A DNA stretch of 64,000 bases, from assembly GCA_030680075.1 (NCBI GenBank), contig JAUXWR010000299.1, positions 1 through 64,000 on the forward strand, in the 5' to 3' direction. The notes under the pieces are model-generated. The model did not search any database, was not told the DNA's origin, and worked only from the letters and a program-made list of their open reading frames with translations. Origin of the DNA: Legionella sp. Its GTDB lineage: Bacteria; Pseudomonadota; Gammaproteobacteria; Legionellales; Legionellaceae. Below are positions 29,054-37,992 of the stretch, one piece after another (position 1 is the first letter of the stretch; each line of letters opens with the position of its first letter). Made by a program: the position numbers and the translations under genes.

Positions 29054-32011
29054 TTATTCAATTGCACTTGGTGTTGATTTGGGGCCACTTTCTGCCGAGG
29101 CTTGAGGTCCTGACCCTTTAAGCGATGAGATAGCATCGGTACCATAACCCGTTAATTGTTTACCGGTTTGTTGTTGCGCCTTCTCAGTTTGAGTACCAGC
29201 ACCCTCTACCTGTTTCTTGCCCTCATCACCCCATTGAGACGCTTCCTGACCAACAGACTCAGGTTGCCCACCAATCCAGCGTAATACTTTATCAGGTAGC
29301 GTCGTAATTAAAGTAAATGCCTTCTGTACCACGGTTAAATACATGGTTGTATAGATAAGAATCGAGAAGAAAAAGCCATATACACCCGCCCAGCCCGTAT
29401 AACCCGTGGTGGTTTGCACCTGTGTCTGTGTAGGCCCTGAAAAGTTCATTCCTATATTAAAACCTGAGAATAAACCGCCTTCCGAGGAGGGGCCCTGAAT
29501 AAAGGGAAGTACGTTAGCAAATCCTGCGTTAATCACCCACACACCCACATAAGAAAGAATGATGCCCGCAATATAGCCAATGATCATTAAGGCTGGCCTT
29601 AAAAACACGTTCATCAGGATCATTATTGCTTGCTCACCTTTCCCGAAAGGCCCCTCGCCTTCAGGATGGGTGATGCCGAGAGCCACAATAGGAGCTGCCA
29701 CCATGGCTTCGATGACTGCCATTAACCACGCGATCGAGCCAAAAGTAAAAATCATATACGGCAAGAAAGGTATAAAATAGGCCGTAGTAAAACCAATGGC
29801 AACCATCGTCCCAAGCCAGGCGAGGAGTAGCGGCATACTCATTGCAAGAATAGCCATAATAACTATCCCGAAAGGCCCAAGGAACATCGTCATAATGGTA
29901 ATACCGAGTAAATATATCCACAAATCAGCGGCAAAATTAATATAATTTACCCCCATATTTGCCAGGGCAATAATTGGATTCACATTGGGCTGCGTTATAT
30001 AACCGACTCCATATTGGAATATCTGCGCCATACCCAGAAGAGGTAACGCCATAAATGCCATCACAACGGTATTTATCACCCCTGTTACTAATCCTAAAAA
30101 GAAATTGAATATAGGCACGAAGATGTAGTTGTACATCGCTTCTGCAACCCACTGAATCAAGCAGAATTTAAATGGCCAGATAACCGTCACACTACCGCAG
30201 GCAAAATTAAGTGTCGGCAGTGAGATATTTGGTTTGCCCATATCAGGGATTAAATTCATAACAAACTTGGGTGGAGCGGTGCCTGCCTGACCCGGTAACA
30301 CAACCATGAGCTCATTATTGACAAGGCCATATCCTGTTGAAGATCCGGGCCCTGTTATCGGACTCAACGTAACCGTAGAAGAGGCTTGTGATGATGTGGG
30401 GATAGGAGGCGCTGTCACGGTTGCGTTTGGCGACCCATCAATCATGCTCTTAACCTGATTAACTTTAGTAACATCTCCGTTAAACCAGGTACAAAGAGCG
30501 GCGTAATCACCTTGGCACTTATTAGAGTCAAACGCATTCTGAGGCGTTTGAATCGCGAAAGTACTGCTTCCCAACCCGGAATTTGTATCCGTTGGTGTAC
30601 CAACGGTTGCAGTAGTTGTGTTAGCTGAGTTAATGCTTGCCAGACTAAAAAAATAACTGCCTGCAAGCATCCACCCTTGCGAAGATGCGCTAGAAATAAA
30701 TGCGCGCTGCTCATTCGCATTTGTGCTGCTACTGGCCTGGCTCAGCAGATTTAAAGTAGGTAGCATAACGGCATTATAAGCACCAACGGCATTTTGAAAC
30801 TCCGAGCCAGAAAAGATAGGTGCGGAATTACCGGAGGCATCAGCACCCCAACTTACGCAAGTTGACGAAGAATCACCAAGCTTCTCATTTGCAGGGCAAA
30901 TTGAGCCCGATGAGCTAAACGGCACGCCAAACTGCTCTTGAGCAAAGGGCGCAAACGGTGGATTAGACGCACTGCTGGTATTGCCTGAAGTGCTAAAGCC
31001 CGTGAGCTGTGGGTCGTTCAGAACAATAATTCCCGCTAGAGATGAGAGAAGCGAGTACATTTGTTGTACAGCGATCGCCCGCGATAATTTGGCGGTTTCA
31101 AGATTGCCTTTATTTAAGCTGGTTATATTGCCAAGAGTCGTGGTATCAAGCGCATTCCAGCTAATAGTCCCACAAATACCATTTAACGCCGCATAAGGAC
31201 TGGAGGAATCAAAATTTGGCATTGGTAATTTAAACGTACTTTGCAGAGGATTATTGGTTTGATAAATAACAGCATTCACCGAGCCTATAAAGTCCTGAAC
31301 GGGTGTATTACAAAAACTCGCCATTACAGAGCTCGTGGTGCTTGGCAACGTGCCACTACTGGTTTCTGCACAAGGGCCGGCACCCTTGCCTTTGCTATTC
31401 ATATATCCCTGACGTTGTGTAGTTAACGCTGTTTCGAGTCCAAGCATACAAATCTGGCCATACAACATCGTTGCTGCACCACTGGTAACACTATAGCCAC
31501 CACCCATGATTGAGGTGATTGGATTAATTTGTTGCTGTACAATTACTCCCCCACGATTAAGGTAGTTTAACGCTGCGTCCCAGACTTTGTCAGCCGCGCC
31601 CACCCCTTGCACTACAACCCACATGACAAATATCTGCATCAAACAATAACCGGATGCTTTCGGTATTAGTAATCCTAAACCTAACGTTGCTCGCACGGGA
31701 ACCCAGAGCGAGGACCATTTCTGACCCAACATCTGCCCCTCATGGGCTGTATTGACGGTGGATACGATGAGAGTGTACATAATAACAATCCCGCCGAGGG
31801 CCAGGACTGCGGCATTAAATACAGCAAAAATGTTACCCATAATCTGGCTGCCGGTACCATGAAGGACACCGTCTACAATACCAAATATGTTGCCCAGAAA
31901 AACCACAGAGACGTCAGTTAACGGAGGGGCAAAACTTAATGAACCACCGGTAGTTGCCTGTGCCAGTATGGGAAATAGCGAAAACAGAAGACTAAATAGC
32001 AGTTTTTTCAT
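29054..32011 (-). CDS. dotA: Dot/Icm type IVB secretion system protein DotA
   Basis: 985 aa polytopic protein, signal peptide, located with icmV/icmW/icmX; FGIVDGVLHGTGSQIMGNIFAVFNAAVLALGGIVIMYT. Confidence 0.95.
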   Translation of the reverse strand: MKKLLFSLLFSLFPILAQATTGGSLSFAPPLTDVSVVFLGNIFGIVDGVLHGTGSQIMGNIFAVFNAAVLALGGIVIMYTLIVSTVNTAHEGQMLGQKWSSLWVPVRATLGLGLLIPKASGYCLMQIFVMWVVVQGVGAADKVWDAALNYLNRGGVIVQQQINPITSIMGGGYSVTSGAATMLYGQICMLGLETALTTQRQGYMNSKGKGAGPCAETSSGTLPSTTSSVMASFCNTPVQDFIGSVNAVIYQTNNPLQSTFKLPMPNFDSSSPYAALNGICGTISWNALDTTTLGNITSLNKGNLETAKLSRAIAVQQMYSLLSSLAGIIVLNDPQLTGFSTSGNTSSASNPPFAPFAQEQFGVPFSSSGSICPANEKLGDSSSTCVSWGADASGNSAPIFSGSEFQNAVGAYNAVMLPTLNLLSQASSSTNANEQRAFISSASSQGWMLAGSYFFSLASINSANTTTATVGTPTDTNSGLGSSTFAIQTPQNAFDSNKCQGDYAALCTWFNGDVTKVNQVKSMIDGSPNATVTAPPIPTSSQASSTVTLSPITGPGSSTGYGLVNNELMVVLPGQAGTAPPKFVMNLIPDMGKPNISLPTLNFACGSVTVIWPFKFCLIQWVAEAMYNYIFVPIFNFFLGLVTGVINTVVMAFMALPLLGMAQIFQYGVGYITQPNVNPIIALANMGVNYINFAADLWIYLLGITIMTMFLGPFGIVIMAILAMSMPLLLAWLGTMVAIGFTTAYFIPFLPYMIFTFGSIAWLMAVIEAMVAAPIVALGITHPEGEGPFGKGEQAIMILMNVFLRPALMIIGYIAGIILSYVGVWVINAGFANVLPFIQGPSSEGGLFSGFNIGMNFSGPTQTQVQTTTGYTGWAGVYGFFFSILIYTTMYLTVVQKAFTLITTLPDKVLRWIGGQPESVGQEASQWGDEGKKQVEGAGTQTEKAQQQTGKQLTGYGTDAISSLKGSGPQASAESGPKSTPSAIE

Positions 32012-32472
32012 TCTTTCTCACCTAATAAGCCCTGTCTGTACCATTCCTTAAAGGTACAGCCCAATTTTCGCTCCTTAATCTGGAAATACCAATAATGGTA
32101 GCGAAATGCCAATACCAGGGCGATTAATGAAACAACGAGGCTTACGATTACCGCTTTTAAACTGCCATAAACCATATGATAAACTGCGTAAATAAATATG
32201 CACAAGGCAATAGTACACATTAAAATACTTAAACGATAAAGCCCTTTGCTACGAGCGGCTAAATCTTTCTCTGACAAATTCATTGCAGCTACAGTGGATG
32301 CAAAGGTATTTTTAGTATCGGCAACTGGCTCCTTACGCGGGATAACCATTCGCTTAATGCCCGTACCCAAATAGCTCGTAAACGCTCTCATTCGATCAAA
32401 GTCAGACCATTTGCGAACGTTGAACACATTCTTGATTACACCAAGAGTTCTGGAACTTTTTTGTGTTTTCAT
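32008..32472 (-). CDS. icmV: Dot/Icm type IVB secretion system protein IcmV
   Basis: 154 aa, two TM segments, translationally overlapping dotA. Confidence 0.9.
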   Translation of the reverse strand: MKTQKSSRTLGVIKNVFNVRKWSDFDRMRAFTSYLGTGIKRMVIPRKEPVADTKNTFASTVAAMNLSEKDLAARSKGLYRLSILMCTIALCIFIYAVYHMVYGSLKAVIVSLVVSLIALVLAFRYHYWYFQIKERKLGCTFKEWYRQGLLGEKE

Positions 32473-32501
32473 AAAATTTACTATTCTGAGTAATAGACAT
32501 T

Positions 32502-32525
32502 TATACTTCTTACTATACTATAGTA
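32502..32525. promoter_or_regulatory. candidate divergent icmV/icmW promoter region with two TATACT hexamers and a 15-bp dyad
   Basis: TATACT at 32502-32507 and 32514-32519; TACTATA-C-TATAGTA at 32511-32525. Confidence 0.55.
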
Positions 32526-32578
32526 GTTATAACAAGTGGATGATATCAATCAAAAACACCGTAAAAAAAGAGTAAAAA

Positions 32579-33034
32579 ATGCCTGATCTTAGTCACGAAG
32601 CCTCTGCACAATACTGGTATGAATATGTAGATCCTATGATCTACAGGGTAATCACCTTTCTGGAAAGCGTGGAAGACTGGACCCTTGATAATAATCCAAC
32701 GCTTGAAGAAGCGATAAATCGCCTCGGTGCCGAGCTTGATGATATTGAAAAAATAGACATGGGAATGTTAAATCAGGAAGATGCTTTTATTCGCATTGTT
32801 GGCAATATTAAATCTGGTAGAGGACTAAGGCTTTTGCAAGCTATTGATACAGTGCATCCAGGAAGCGCCTCACGGATTTTAATTCACGCAGAAGAGTCTA
32901 GTACAGGAAGTCATGACCCGGCAGGTTTTTTCCTAAAACGTAATATAACATTTGAGCGCTTGCGTCTTCTTGCTCGTGTTTTTTCAGAATATCGCTTAAA
33001 ACTGGTAGCCAGAGCTCTTGAAGGGGAGGAATAA
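32579..33034 (+). CDS. icmW: Dot/Icm type IVB secretion adaptor IcmW
   Basis: 151 aa acidic protein, MPDLSHEASAQYWYEYVDPMIYRVITFLESVEDWTL. Confidence 0.95.
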   Translation: MPDLSHEASAQYWYEYVDPMIYRVITFLESVEDWTLDNNPTLEEAINRLGAELDDIEKIDMGMLNQEDAFIRIVGNIKSGRGLRLLQAIDTVHPGSASRILIHAEESSTGSHDPAGFFLKRNITFERLRLLARVFSEYRLKLVARALEGEE

Positions 33035-34479
33035 TGCAATTTAAGTTAAATTATGTCTTACAAGGTATTTTATTAGCTGCTACGACCGCGGTTTTTGCTG
33101 AGGAGCCCGTTAATAACACTAACTCGTCGTATTTTGCCTCTCAAGAAAGTGAGGACTTGTCTAACCTCACTCTTTATCTTCAAAATTTGGGCAAATATTT
33201 TGGGTATGATCTTACGCAATATTGCACGACCGGAGGCGCTTGCGGACCTGGTGGCGGCGGGAGTGGTGCGAGTGGTGGTGGCGGCGCTCAAGGCGGCTAC
33301 AGTAATGCGTTATTTAATATGAATGATACTTATGCGGTACAACTTAATTTATTTAACAGCTACTTAGGCGCGCTCCTCGGTGGCGGCAGTTCCTCAACAA
33401 CGCCCAACCCTATCGTGCCGTCCAACACACAAACCTATTCGCTCATTAACACGTTGGCCGGTCAAACTTTTTCTACTCCTCCCTATTCTAGCCCCTCGGC
33501 TCAGGGAGTTTCAGTCACCGACATTATCGATCAGCAAACTTTTCAATCCGACCCTGTTAGTCAGGCTGTTTTAAATATCTTGGCAACCCCTGACTACACG
33601 TTTTGTACTACCACCAATGCAACGGGCAATATAACGGCTAATACTCAGTGCCAGATTTTATTTCGTGAAAAAATAATGGCGCAAGTTGTGGGGCCGCTCC
33701 AACAAACCAAAGATGTCTTCACCGCATCTTATAATCAACCGCTTATTCCTCAACTTAACAGCGATACGTTAATTTCTCCCCTGCTTTACACAACAAATGC
33801 ATCGAATGCGAACGACACATCGTCAAGTCCTTCGGGCAATCAAAATCAGGGCTTACCTGCACAGACACAAGCACAACAGGCAGCTAACTTTATTCGTTAT
33901 GTATCAAGCGCCGTTAACCCGGCAATGTTACCTTCCTACACAACTTATAATGACCTGATAAGTCTTGCATTGAATTACAGTCAGCAAACATCACCCGCTG
34001 ATCAGGCGCAAGCTCAAATAACTATTATCAATTACCTGACAAAATTACGAACTTACGCCGCCCAGACATCGGTTGGTGTGGGAAATCTTTACTACATCCT
34101 GTCAAGACGATTGCCTCAAAACCCTGTATCTGGTACAGGAAACCCCTCAAGTGCTGCATTAAACGAGTTTATTATGGCAAGCTGGCGCTTGTACAATCCT
34201 GGCACCCAAAATGGAGGGGCAGCCACCAATCAACAATGGCTTACCCAAATAAACGAAGGCTCCAGCGCATCGGTGCAAAAAGAAATTGCTATTTTACTGG
34301 CTGAGATCAATTACCAGCTTTATTTAAGCCGCCAAATGCAAGAGCGTGTGTTACTTACCGAATCCATTGGACTTCTGCAACGCACACAAGCGACGCAGCC
34401 TAACAATGATTTAACGTCACAAGCTGCAGCAGGCTCTACAGCCAACTCGGACTCGTCGACCAACCCATCACCGCAATAA
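33034..34479 (+). CDS. icmX: Dot/Icm type IVB secretion system protein IcmX
   Basis: 481 aa secreted protein overlapping icmW; signal peptide; glycine-rich N-terminal segment. Confidence 0.92.
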   Translation: MQFKLNYVLQGILLAATTAVFAEEPVNNTNSSYFASQESEDLSNLTLYLQNLGKYFGYDLTQYCTTGGACGPGGGGSGASGGGGAQGGYSNALFNMNDTYAVQLNLFNSYLGALLGGGSSSTTPNPIVPSNTQTYSLINTLAGQTFSTPPYSSPSAQGVSVTDIIDQQTFQSDPVSQAVLNILATPDYTFCTTTNATGNITANTQCQILFREKIMAQVVGPLQQTKDVFTASYNQPLIPQLNSDTLISPLLYTTNASNANDTSSSPSGNQNQGLPAQTQAQQAANFIRYVSSAVNPAMLPSYTTYNDLISLALNYSQQTSPADQAQAQITIINYLTKLRTYAAQTSVGVGNLYYILSRRLPQNPVSGTGNPSSAALNEFIMASWRLYNPGTQNGGAATNQQWLTQINEGSSASVQKEIAILLAEINYQLYLSRQMQERVLLTESIGLLQRTQATQPNNDLTSQAAAGSTANSDSSTNPSPQ

Positions 34480-34487
34480 TCTATATT

Positions 34488-34513
34488 CCGGTAGTAACTG
34501 AGGTTACTGCCGG
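34488..34513. terminator. hairpin between convergent icmX and solute-binding protein genes
   Basis: CCGGTAGTAAC-TGAG-GTTACTGCCGG, one mismatch. Confidence 0.5.
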
Positions 34514-34541
34514 ATATATCCATCCCTAAACTAAAACTATT

Positions 34542-35327
34542 TTATGTTGGGTTATTTTTCCAGGAAAAATAAGTATTATAAATTTTTAAATAAGTACCAT
34601 CCGCAAGTATTTCCAGTATGGCATCATCCATTTTCTTTATTAGCACGTCCTGACGGCTAGTCGTCATGATGGCATATCCTTCACCAATAGGAATATCAGC
34701 ACCAATAATTTTATACCTGTCCATGTTGTTATAATACCAATAGTCGACAACAGCCGCATTGGTGAAAAGGGCGTCCACTTCTTTATTCGTTAAACCCATA
34801 ATGAGCGCATCGGTAGAAATGTAATCTGTCATCTGAATTTTATTTTGATAAATTCCACGCACAAAATCAGCAAATAGATGTCCGCCATCCAGGGTACCGC
34901 GTCTCACACCAACGGATTTACCTTGTATATCGCCAGGACTATTGATAGTTGATTCCTTAAGCACCATAAATTTTGCGGCACTTGGCAGGTAAGCCAGGCT
35001 AAAAAGAAAACCGGGTAAAGGTGTCGCTGGGCGAATGATTGCGGCAATGGAAAAATCAATTTTCCGAGATGTGAGGTCTGAGGTGATGTTGCTAATAATC
35101 ACCGGTCTGTAATTACAGGTTATTTTTATACGGTTACAAATCTCATTCATAAGTTCTATTTCAAACCCAAAGAAATGATTTTGCGCATCCGATTGCATGG
35201 AAAGCGGCGGGTTTTGCGCTGATACCCCAATAAGTACAGAAATTGGATTGGCATAACTAATCGAACTTAAAAACCATCCCAAAAAAAATAACCACTTCAT
35301 TATTTCCATCCTTGCAAATAGGTGCAT
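34542..35327 (-). CDS. periplasmic solute-binding protein family 3 (amino-acid type)
   Basis: Signal peptide; GFEIELMNEICNRI; ISTDALIMGLTNKEVDALFTNAAVVDYW. Confidence 0.85.
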   Translation of the reverse strand: MHLFARMEIMKWLFFLGWFLSSISYANPISVLIGVSAQNPPLSMQSDAQNHFFGFEIELMNEICNRIKITCNYRPVIISNITSDLTSRKIDFSIAAIIRPATPLPGFLFSLAYLPSAAKFMVLKESTINSPGDIQGKSVGVRRGTLDGGHLFADFVRGIYQNKIQMTDYISTDALIMGLTNKEVDALFTNAAVVDYWYYNNMDRYKIIGADIPIGEGYAIMTTSRQDVLIKKMDDAILEILADGTYLKIYNTYFSWKNNPT

Positions 35328-35535
35328 TTAAAAAATATACACGAAAAGCGGTGATTTCGTAACTTAATGTGAATTATGAACCCTTTGCGAAATTCTTTTT
35401 TTCTTTTTCTTGCCCATTACCACGCCTGTTAAAATCCCGAAGAGAAATATTTGAAGCATTTTTATAACTATTTTGGGGTAAGCTCCGTTGCCCACCCTAC
35501 AGTGCATCAGTTTATGTTTAGTGGTGTTTCAATTT

Positions 35536-35793
35536 TTACTCTCGTGCTTTAAGAAAATCAGTGCTGTTCTGCGATGTAATAAATTTAAAGCGTGGTATTT
35601 TATTGCCCTCAATCTCAACTTCTTCTAAAAACATGTTTAAAGGCCGCACCCATAAACTGAAATCAGCCAACATCCGATAAAAAACCCTGTACTCAAGCGT
35701 TTCAGAGTGGCGCGCAACATCGATCACTTCATAGTATTTTTTTTTATAATGCTCATAAATCCCTCTTTCGAGGCCTGTATTAAGTTCGCTCAT
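35536..35793 (-). CDS. DUF1653 domain protein
   Basis: YEHYKKKYYEVIDVARHSETLEYRVFYRML...LWVRPLNMFLEEV...IPRFKFI. Confidence 0.8.
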   Translation of the reverse strand: MSELNTGLERGIYEHYKKKYYEVIDVARHSETLEYRVFYRMLADFSLWVRPLNMFLEEVEIEGNKIPRFKFITSQNSTDFLKARE

Positions 35794-35809
35794 CGTGTTC
35801 TAACCCTCT

Positions 35810-36829
35810 CTATTGACGAAGTACCAAATCCAGTTTGGACAATACTGCGTCGACTGCTACGAGCCTCATTGTCTCTGTCCCATGGGCATGCGTTCCCCAC
35901 ACATTCGTCGTAGTGGTTTTATTAAGAATACTGGTAACTGCCTCTGCGTAGCAATCAACCGCTAAATGTCTGTAAAGATAGGGGCCTGAAACCTCAGCAC
36001 TGGTCACTGCGTGCAAAGCTACAACAGGGGTTCCTACCGCTGTTGCCATATGGGATGGGCCGGTATCCGGGCAAAGAACCACTCGAGCCATGCTAATTAC
36101 CGCTAAAAGCTGCTTGGGCTTTGTTTTTCCGACCAAATCAATACAGGAAATTTGGTTGAGAATCGCGTCTGCTAACTCGCGATCATAAGCACCTGGACCA
36201 CCCGTGAGCACTACTTGCATATTCCAGACATTTTGAGCATGCCTTATAACCTCAACATAACGTTCGACCATCCAGCTGCGCTCAGGCTTACTGGCGGCGG
36301 GGTTTACCAGCAATATCTCCTTATCAGATGGGAGATGCTCTCGTGCCCAGGAATAATCAGAGGCTGTAACAGGCAAATCCCAACGGATACTTTTCTTTGA
36401 AAACCCCAGAGGCTCTGCAAACTTGAGAAAGCCATCCAATGTATGCTCATTTCCGGGCTTAATCGTTTCTTTGACAAACCAACCATGACCATCCTTGGCA
36501 CGCAAGCTATCATAACCAATTTTGCGGGTCGCGCGAATAAGCGGGTATAACAAATTAGCACGCAGGCTCGCTTGCGCTGCCAACAATACATCAAAATGTC
36601 GTCCCTTTAGTGTTTTTTTAAACCGCCAGTAATCCGAAATCGAATTGGGTTTATTAATGACAATGAACTCAACATTATCCATCCCCTCGACCAAATCATA
36701 AGCAGGACGCGAAATAACCCAGGTAATGGCGACACCTGGACAGTTATCCTGCAAAGTGCGGATAAGAGGAACCAGCATCAATACATCACCCAGAGCCGAC
36801 AGGCGAACAATACAAATCGATTTAATCAT
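35810..36829 (-). CDS. glycosyltransferase family 9 (ADP-heptose:LPS heptosyltransferase-like)
   Basis: ICIVRLSALGDVLMLVPLIRTL; VLCPDTGPSHMATAVGTPVVALH. Confidence 0.9.
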   Translation of the reverse strand: MIKSICIVRLSALGDVLMLVPLIRTLQDNCPGVAITWVISRPAYDLVEGMDNVEFIVINKPNSISDYWRFKKTLKGRHFDVLLAAQASLRANLLYPLIRATRKIGYDSLRAKDGHGWFVKETIKPGNEHTLDGFLKFAEPLGFSKKSIRWDLPVTASDYSWAREHLPSDKEILLVNPAASKPERSWMVERYVEVIRHAQNVWNMQVVLTGGPGAYDRELADAILNQISCIDLVGKTKPKQLLAVISMARVVLCPDTGPSHMATAVGTPVVALHAVTSAEVSGPYLYRHLAVDCYAEAVTSILNKTTTTNVWGTHAHGTETMRLVAVDAVLSKLDLVLRQ

Positions 36830-37028
36830 TTTGCAAAACAAAACAGGAACTGCAATAAGGGCATACTTCTCTTCCTGTTTTTTCTATCGGCAAATAAACT
36901 TTAGGGTGTGCATTCCAAAGCTCCATCTCGTCCGTTGGGCAGCTTAGTGGCAAGTCGTGACGGTGAACCACATAGATTTTTTCAGTGCTTGCGGGCTTTT
37001 TCTGGTTTTCAGACATTCTATTCTCCAC
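36822..37028 (-). CDS. CHCC-type zinc-finger domain protein
   Basis: LSCPTDEMELWNAHPKVYLPIEKTGREVCPYCSSCFVL. Confidence 0.85.
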   Translation of the reverse strand: MENRMSENQKKPASTEKIYVVHRHDLPLSCPTDEMELWNAHPKVYLPIEKTGREVCPYCSSCFVLQND

Positions 37029-37047
37029 AACGTTAAAACGTCAGTTT

Positions 37048-37992
37048 CTAGGGATTTTGCGGCGTATTATCTATTATTTTATCAATGATAGCCATTATTT
37101 CGCGGTGACTTTGTGAGCTCTCCGAAGCAAAAGAATGAGCATCAGGCCATGACCGAAGCCAGGTTAATTGCCGCTTGGCAAGCTGTCTTGTTGCAGCAAT
37201 CCCCTTCTCACAAAAAGTAGCAAAATCAACGTTACCCGCCAAATATTCTAACGCTTGCCGATAGCCTACTGAACGCATGGCCGGGCATTGTGGCGATAAT
37301 TGCCATTTTTGCAAGAGCGCCTCAACTTCCTCAACAAAGCCTTGCTCTAACATAATTTTAAAACGCTGAGCAATGCGCTCATGAAGCCAACTTCTTTCTG
37401 TGGGTAACAAAAGCAGGTTTATGTAATGAAAAGGCGTTGCAGGCTTTTCTTCGGCTAAAAAAAGCGATAATGGTTTTCCTGTAAGCTGAAAAATTTCCAG
37501 TGCGCGTTGAATGCGTTGCGTGTCATGAGCGTGAATTCTCGAGGCACTCACTGGATCAACCAAAGCCAGCTCAGCATGCAATGCCCGCCATCCTCGCTGC
37601 TCTGCCTCTTCTACCAATCGCGCACGTATTGACTCATCAGCCGCAGGCAGCCGGGACAATCCTTGTTGCAGGGCATTGAAATACATCATGGTGCCACCCA
37701 CAAGCAGCGGTATCTTTCCGCGGCTCAAAATTAAGGCGCATAATCGTGTAGTTTCTTCACAAAATTCGGCAGCAGAAAAAGAAGCGGGCGGGTCAATGAT
37801 ATCAATCAGGTGATGAGGCGCTATCTCAAGCTCTTCTCTACCGGGTTTAGCCGTGCCAATATCCATACCTCGGTAGATCATCGCGGAATCCACACTGATA
37901 ATCTCAAAGGGAAACCGCTGGACTAATTCACAAGCCAATGCGGTTTTTCCCGAGGCAGTAGGCCCCATCAGACAAAAAATCTTAGTAGACAT
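37048..37992 (-). CDS. miaA: tRNA dimethylallyltransferase MiaA
   Basis: FCLMGPTASGKTALACELV; ISVDSAMIYRGMDIGTAKP; follows mutL. Confidence 0.96.
   Translation of the reverse strand: MSTKIFCLMGPTASGKTALACELVQRFPFEIISVDSAMIYRGMDIGTAKPGREELEIAPHHLIDIIDPPASFSAAEFCEETTRLCALILSRGKIPLLVGGTMMYFNALQQGLSRLPAADESIRARLVEEAEQRGWRALHAELALVDPVSASRIHAHDTQRIQRALEIFQLTGKPLSLFLAEEKPATPFHYINLLLLPTERSWLHERIAQRFKIMLEQGFVEEVEALLQKWQLSPQCPAMRSVGYRQALEYLAGNVDFATFCEKGIAATRQLAKRQLTWLRSWPDAHSFASESSQSHREIMAIIDKIIDNTPQNP

Noticed and set aside
28882-29145. 87-aa minus-strand ORF between dotB and dotA
   Set aside because: Overlaps the dotA 3' end and an inverted repeat; no recognisable protein character; most likely spurious
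29580-31426. Plus-strand ORFs inside dotA
   Set aside because: Antisense to a clearly coding 985-aa gene; typical shadow ORFs
33034-33600. Possible CRISPR or tandem repeats from GGC-rich sequence in icmX
   Set aside because: Only glycine-codon low complexity, no regular spacer-repeat structure
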